Shown one piece after another: positions 58,135 through 64,000 of a DNA stretch of 64,000 nt. The DNA is from Numenius arquata (Eukaryota; Chordata; Aves; Charadriiformes; Scolopacidae): positions 44,363,059-44,427,058 of the forward strand of contig NC_133576.1 of NCBI RefSeq assembly GCF_964106895.1. The letters are read 5' to 3'. Numbering within the stretch: the stretch's first letter is position 1; each line of letters opens with the position of its first letter. The position numbers were made by a program, and so were the translations under genes. Under the pieces are notes generated by a model. That model was given only the letters and a program-made list of their open reading frames with translations, was not told where the DNA came from and ran no database searches.

Positions 58135-61100
58135 GTAAAACGGCCCTTTTGAACTGAATTTACTAAAGCTGAATCTGCTAACATTTGCACATGGAAATTA
58201 CATGGCTATAATGCACGAAAGAAAGATGATGGTGTCGTGGTTGTAGCTGTGGCAGAATAAGCAGTGTCTGATTACAGTGTTCTGGAGGAAAGCTAAAAAA
58301 AAACAACAACTCCCCAGATTTCAAAGTATTTGAGGATGGGCTGGAATGGCTGGGGTCCGGGGGACTTTCATAGTCCTTAGCTCTGGTCTGACTCAGGACC
58401 ACTGATGCCCTGGGGAAAGTCTTGCATGGAGCAGTGGTTTTTTTTCAGGCAACACAGAAAGCCTGTCCTGCAGTGTTTTGTTAAACTTGCTCATCTCTCA
58501 GCAAAGCTCTGCTGGAAAGTCGAGCACAACATTTGAACCCCGTGTTATTTCCAAATGGCTGAGGAGAGAGCATAATTTCTGTTGTGGGCATGGTAGCTCT
58601 AAGTGTAATAAATATTTAAATACACCTGACAAGATTAAAGAAGGCCTCAATGAAAGAACACGTCTGGAACACATTCCCCAGCGTACAGCACCGTTGTACT
58701 CCACAGGCAGGACTGAAGTGGCACTTCTACCATTTCTCTTTGCCTGCCAGTGTCATGCTCAGGCCAGTAGCACTCACACACTGGAGCAGAGCATTTGTTT
58801 GGGGCAATTCCTGTAGAGTATCTGGCTCACGGTTTCTCTCATCTGTGCAATTCCAGTATCTCCTGCCACTCACTCCAAGGCAGCCTGAGCAAGAGCCCTA
58901 GCCTGTACACTGTGGAGCTTCAGGGAGAGGCTGGCTGCTGAGGCAGGGACTGCAGGAGGGTAGAAGCTGGGGACACAGCTTGGAGCAGTAAAATGAGAAG
59001 ATAGGAGAGACAAGGGGCAAGAGGTTAAGATTATCTTGGAAATGTACACTGCACAGAAAGAACAGGAGGGAGCCAGAATGTCTCGGGCTGGAAAAAGTAG
59101 TTTGCAGGAATGGGTGAGGCTTTTAGATTTGGGGCAAGGCAGTTTTGCTGGTCCCAACTCCTCTTCTCGCTAATGCTAGTTGCAGGTCCCACCTCTTCTT
59201 CTTGCTTAGGCTCCTGTGTTACTCAAGAAAGCAGTGTCTCACAGCACTGCCTTCTTTTTAGATGGGGAGGCGGAGGGAACCAAAGCCACTCTCTGAGGTA
59301 CACGTCTGCTGCAGCAGAAACATCTGTAGGAAAAGGTCACAGCAAGGCAGTGTAGGAGGATGTGCGGAGGGGGCAGAGAGACAACAGCAGGGAGCTTGTG
59401 CATGCAGAGAGCAGAGACGAACCGAGAGCAAAAAGAACGAAGAAGCTAGGAAACGAGGAAGAACTTTATCACAGTAAGATTTGTTACAAGTCCATAAACA
59501 GGTCCCATGACAATGACTGCCGCTGTTGCCAGAAGGAGGGGGTCAAAGCCGAGGGACGCACATGACTGCTAAGGAAAAAGAGTCTGTCTCCTAAACCATT
59601 TCCTTATTGTAACAAACTCTGCTGGAACATCACTCTTCCGGTCCAGGAGTACACTATTTGCATTATCAGATCAGAAAAGGTGGGTTCTTAGCTGCAGCCT
59701 GTGTCTCTAGCAGCCAGCGTGAGTAACCAGTAGTCATTTGCCCTAAGATGGAGAATCACTAGTGAATGGAGCCAGTGGGGCTCCACCGGGGAATGCCACT
59801 CTGTTTTACCAGCTGGGAAGCTGGTCAAAGGGCTTCCTAGAAAATCTGCCTTTTTTTTTTTCCTAACATGAAGCTAACTGTATATTTTTATAAGACCATG
59901 TAAGACTTTTCACACTCTCCCAGGGCCCTCATTTTTCACCCCAGTTGACAGCACATGGCTCTGCATTGTGCAGAGTGCAGCTCACTGTGTCAGCAAGGTC
60001 TCTCTTCCCTCCCTGCTTTTTATAAAGAAAAGGATTTCCAAAGATCTAAGCTGAAAAGGGCAAAAAAAATTCTGGCCGTAGCTTGCCAAAGCATAAGACA
60101 GAGTCTGCTATGGAAAGAGGAGGAGAATTGAACTGAGTGTGATGGAACTAATGTTCCTCAGTATCTGTTTCTCTTTCACATGGATTGTCATTAATCTTAA
60201 GCATTCCTGACATTTTGCTGAGAGTAGGAAGAATAAACAGAGTGGGAAATTGTTCCTCTTCATTAAAAGAAAAAAAACCAGCTCTGTTCGAGTCTTCACT
60301 TCTTAAACAACTCTGCCTGCGTGATTCTGCTTCCCAAAGCAACTCATCCAAATACATGCCAAAAAAGGGGTCACCCCAATTTTCACAGCAGTGGGAGGTA
60401 ATGCACCTCTTTTCAGCAGTATCCCAGGCAGCTGGAAAAGAGTGATGCACACTCCAGTGGAACAAAGGCTGTAAAAGGTGGGACTGGAAAATGGAATCCT
60501 TTGGGAGGAAAATATAAGCAATGGCTTTTATCCAGCAGAGGAGATATCCACTGGAGTCCTGCTAAGAAACCGTTCTTCATTTCCTGGCCATAGTCATGGG
60601 AGAGGGTTGGAATTAAAAAAAAAATTATTATTCCAGTGAGCGTCCGTTGGAGGCAGCGGCGATCGCCATATCACCACGGGGTCAGCTGTCTGTGAGGCAA
60701 AGGCAGGGGCCCAGCTGGCCGGCTCTGAGCCTGTGGGGCCATTGCATCATGTGCTGTCCCTCCTCCTGCAGCCCCAGACCAGAAGGCGTGCGGCTATCCG
60801 AGCAGAGCATCGAACCCCCTGTGCCAAACCCTTCCTTGTCTCTGGGGTGTTTAAACTCCCAAGCCCATTGAACGGGCATCTTCTGTCTCCTGACAGGGGA
60901 AATGCTCTGGTCTGTGTCCTCGCAGTGGAACAGGCTCAAAACTCACAAACTGATGGCTATGTTGTGGCTCTAATTACTAGGGTTCAGGCACTCTGCTATA
61001 TTGCTGGAGATGCCAATTAAATGAAAAAATCCTACTAGCAGCACACTCTTGAGAAATAAAATTGAAGTCTGTTACATTTCTGATAGTGCAGAGAAAGGAG

Positions 61101-64000
61101 CTATTGTGGAGCTCAAGTGAGCCTGATCCACCGTAGTCCTAAAGCGGGGGCAAACAGCAAACATGCACAGGGGCTTTTCTACTGCTCCAAAGTTAGGGCA
61201 GCAAAGCACACAGGCAGCTGAATGAGCCCTCAAAGATCTCACCGGGGATGTTACCTGAAAGAGCATGACATGTGCCAAGCTCAGACCCAGACCTCTCTGC
61301 ACCTCTGTCTCCAACTTATTCTGGTGGGTCCATCAATGCAAGCATCCCCTCATCCCTGGTGAAACGGGTGAGGAAACCCAAAGAGTGTGGTGCCTGATCA
61401 GGACGGAGGCCAGCACACAGGGACAGCTCGCCACCTGCCACTCCTTCCTCAGCAGCTTCAGCGCCGGGGAAGCCAGCCAGCGTGAGAGCCACTTGGCCAG
61501 GCTGAGGCTGTAGGCAGCGACTTCGCCTCCCAATTCACCTGCCGTTCAGTTTTTTGCCTCTTCAACTAACAAGCTATCTATCTAGCACAGAATAAAACCC
61601 ACGGGTCTACCCAAGGATATTGGTTTGTAGCAGGAGAGCTAGCTCGACCAAGACCTGTGACCTGTGCGGCTGCCTGCTAGAAGGCCCACATCTCAGTGGG
61701 TGCTAGCCCTGCCCTGCCCACCGCTGAGCCCACTAGAGATGTGTACAGCTGCACCAGAGGTCTCCGGGAACTGCTTTTTCCCCCTGAATGATAAAACACA
61801 CAAGATCTTGTGCAGATTGCTATTGGTAAAGTGACAGAAGCTTGTCACTGTGTCTAAATCTTCTTATTTGGGGATCTCTCTCTTCTCCTTGTGGAGGCAT
61901 ATTCACGCACGCAGCTCAGGCAAGAGGGAAAAGGCAGAAACCGTGAGAGAAAAAAAACCCTCTTGCCTGCTGCTCCTTACATGCTTCCCACATGGATGTG
62001 TGCCTCGGGATGGGGGGCAACTGCTCAACTGCTTCAGGATTACTCACATAAGCAGGGACTTGCATGCGGCAGCCCAATTTAACCTGAGCTGCCAAGTGAA
62101 TTTGGCGCTCGGTATGACGTGATTCACAGACGTAGGCTTGGACTTGAAGCACCCCCCCTTCCCGAGGCTTTTGTCCACCTGGCTGTTTGGTGTTTTTTGG
62201 TTGTTTTTTTTAAATTCCTCTGACTGCCCAGATCCAAACAAACCGCAGAAAAGGAAATGCAGAGGGGAGCCTGAGCCAGAGGTACAGGCACACGTGAGAA
62301 AGAGACCGTGTGGCAGGAATTCACCAGCCTGATGCTGGCAAGGAAAGGCAGACGCCCACGTCCTCGCAGCCTTGCTTGGCCACAGCAGAAAAGATGTGGG
62401 GGAGGAAACCAACCTGTCCCCACAATCCCATGCACTCCCCGCTTGCACATCGTTGAGGCTAGCAGGATGGCAAGGGGAACCAGGGAGGATGGGAGGATGG
62501 AGGGGGCTTCCTGGCTGTGATCCCGGTGTGTAAGATGGGAAAGGAAGAGTCACCGCCAAGCAGGGCAGTGTGAAGCAGAGGGTGCACACCAGTGGGTTAT
62601 CAGCCATCTGTGTCCATGCATGCATAACCTGAGCTGCCCCAGCATGTACCTAGTCCCCGTCTGGCAAGGGGAGGTGTGTGGTCCCTGCCAGCTCTCCAGT
62701 CTTGCTGCAGTGGGAGCCACAGGAAAAAAATGCTGCCCTATTCCCCCACACCTGCTTTCTGCCCAGACCTGCTGGAGACAGGGCTGCAGGGAGGGAGAGC
62801 AAAATGGCTTCTGGCTCTGTGATTCCCTGGCCAAGCTCCTTGTTGAGCTTGGCAGGGGCCAGCAGGCAAGGAGCCGAAGTCCCTGTGCCCGCAGCGAGCG
62901 CGGGAATGAGCTGTGGGAAGCCCGGGAATGCCTGAGCTGGCCTGTCCCCTGCCCGGCATTAGAGTATTGCAGCATCTTCTGGAGGGGATTTTTCTAATTT
63001 TCATCTGTCAGCTCTAAACCACTCTGTGTACTGTTCAAAATCTGACTTGCTGAACACCTGTATTTGCAAACATTGCACATTCACGGTGCCGATGGGGGAT
63101 GAGCTGTGAAGAGGGTTGCTTTCGGCTTTTGCCTTACTGCAGCCAGGAGCTGGTGACCCTCAGCAAGGTGCGCAGATTTCCTTTGCCCATGTTACGTGCA
63201 GTAGGATTTCCTTTTCCCAGAGGGAATCCTAACAAAACAAATGAAGCAACTGAAGGAAAAGGTAGCTGCGTGCACCTGGGGGATCAGCCCTGCCCAGAGG
63301 TATAAAAAAACTGAAGACACAGGGTAATGAAGGGAATGAAAGGACACCTACCCTTTCTGTTTTTCAGAGGAGTGGGAAAGAGAGACTAAATGATGTTGGC
63401 GTGATCTCTCCTTTTCTTCAGAATCAGGGGTTAGAAGAGGTCTTCTCCTCAGAAAAGAACAGGGCAAAGAAATGGATCTTTGTCTCTTTAAGATGAGACG
63501 AACTGCCACTCTTAGTCATATATCTTTACTGCACCCTAGGGTTATAAAAACATACATCTTCGTTTTGAAAGTCTTTTATTACATCCATAAACATCAGATT
63601 GCAGCTGACTGTTCCCTGGATGAGAATGTCCTAGTACTCCAAGTGAGTTTTGACAGGGGGAGGGAGTGAAAGTAAGATTGTTTTTTTTTTTTTTTACTGG
63701 AACGGTGTTTATAGGGAACTTGTCAGTCTCTGGCATGCTACAGCCACTGTCAGAGAGCTGAGCGGCACCGAAGTGAGAGGACACGGGTTTCTCTGCTTAT
63801 TCTCACTGTTGGACTCGGGTACCATCCCAGGTGCTGCATACGGTAAGCTTTCCTCCTGTCTTAAATAGGACACAGCGTTTGCTTTGCTTCAGCGCTTGGG
63901 TTTTCAGATGGGTTTTGTCAGAAACCTGAAAAATGGATCTCTGTGAAAAGAACTAATCTCTTCATTTGCTCTACTAGCTGCTCCACTGGGAGTCGGAGTG
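58135..64000 (+). other. PDE9A intron 4 (5' part), runs to the window edge
   Basis: I looked for the next PDE9A exons (a basic, variable stretch and then the conserved EELIQSVLAQV segment) and did not find them. Only simple runs are present, such as T10 at about 59852 and T15 at about 63680. Numerous short frames on both strands lack any family signature. Confidence 0.7.

Noticed and set aside
62231..62331. Possible further PDE9A exon (acceptor-like CCCAG before a short basic frame)
   Set aside because: The translation does not resemble the known PDE9A segments expected next, and there is no good donor in phase.
62044..62625. Open frame of 193 codons on the minus strand inside PDE9A intron 4
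   Set aside because: Low-complexity, proline- and serine-rich translation with no recognisable motif and several overlapping frames in the same stretch. It is most likely chance.
1..64000. A tRNA, rRNA, CRISPR array or a novel multi-gene system
   Set aside because: None was visible. The window reads as two ordinary vertebrate genes with introns, intergenic sequence and common avian repeats.

Overview
The window is nuclear DNA of a bird. It has vertebrate-style split genes with GT-AG introns, several CR1 LINE copies with the avian 3' end, one solo retroviral LTR of a type widespread in bird genomes, and no recognisable SINEs. I cannot name the species or order from the sequence alone.

Two protein-coding genes are present, both on the + strand and both incomplete. 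Positions 956-21758 hold the last 13 coding exons of SLC37A1, a phosphate-linked sugar-phosphate antiporter of the ER membrane (major facilitator superfamily). They cover about 343 residues, from the middle of the protein to the stop. The 5' exons lie before position 1. Every junction was placed from a GT/AG boundary plus reading-phase agreement. The last coding exon contributes only 16 nt. Positions 41267-58134 hold the first four coding exons of PDE9A, the high-affinity cGMP phosphodiesterase. They cover about 87 N-terminal residues. The catalytic HD domain must lie beyond position 64000. SLC37A1 followed by PDE9A in the same orientation is the order on human 21q22.3, so the block is ancestral.

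Layout: 1-955 is SLC37A1 intron; 956-21758 is SLC37A1 exons and introns, with a CR1 copy 50 bp after one donor site; about 21759-24360 is the probable 3' UTR; about 24360-41266 is intergenic, with a minus-strand CR1, simple repeats, palindromes, a 12-bp minisatellite and two small CpG clusters; 41267-64000 is the start of PDE9A, with a 12.3-kb first intron, a second intron carrying a damaged CR1 interrupted by a solo LTR, and a last intron that runs off the window.

Outside these genes and repeats I found no convincing coding sequence, tRNA, rRNA or CRISPR array. The window is mostly ordinary avian intron and intergenic DNA. The most notable structures are the LTR-in-CR1 nest with an intact 5-bp target duplication, the 16-nt terminal coding exon of SLC37A1, and the palindromic and tandem repeat features.
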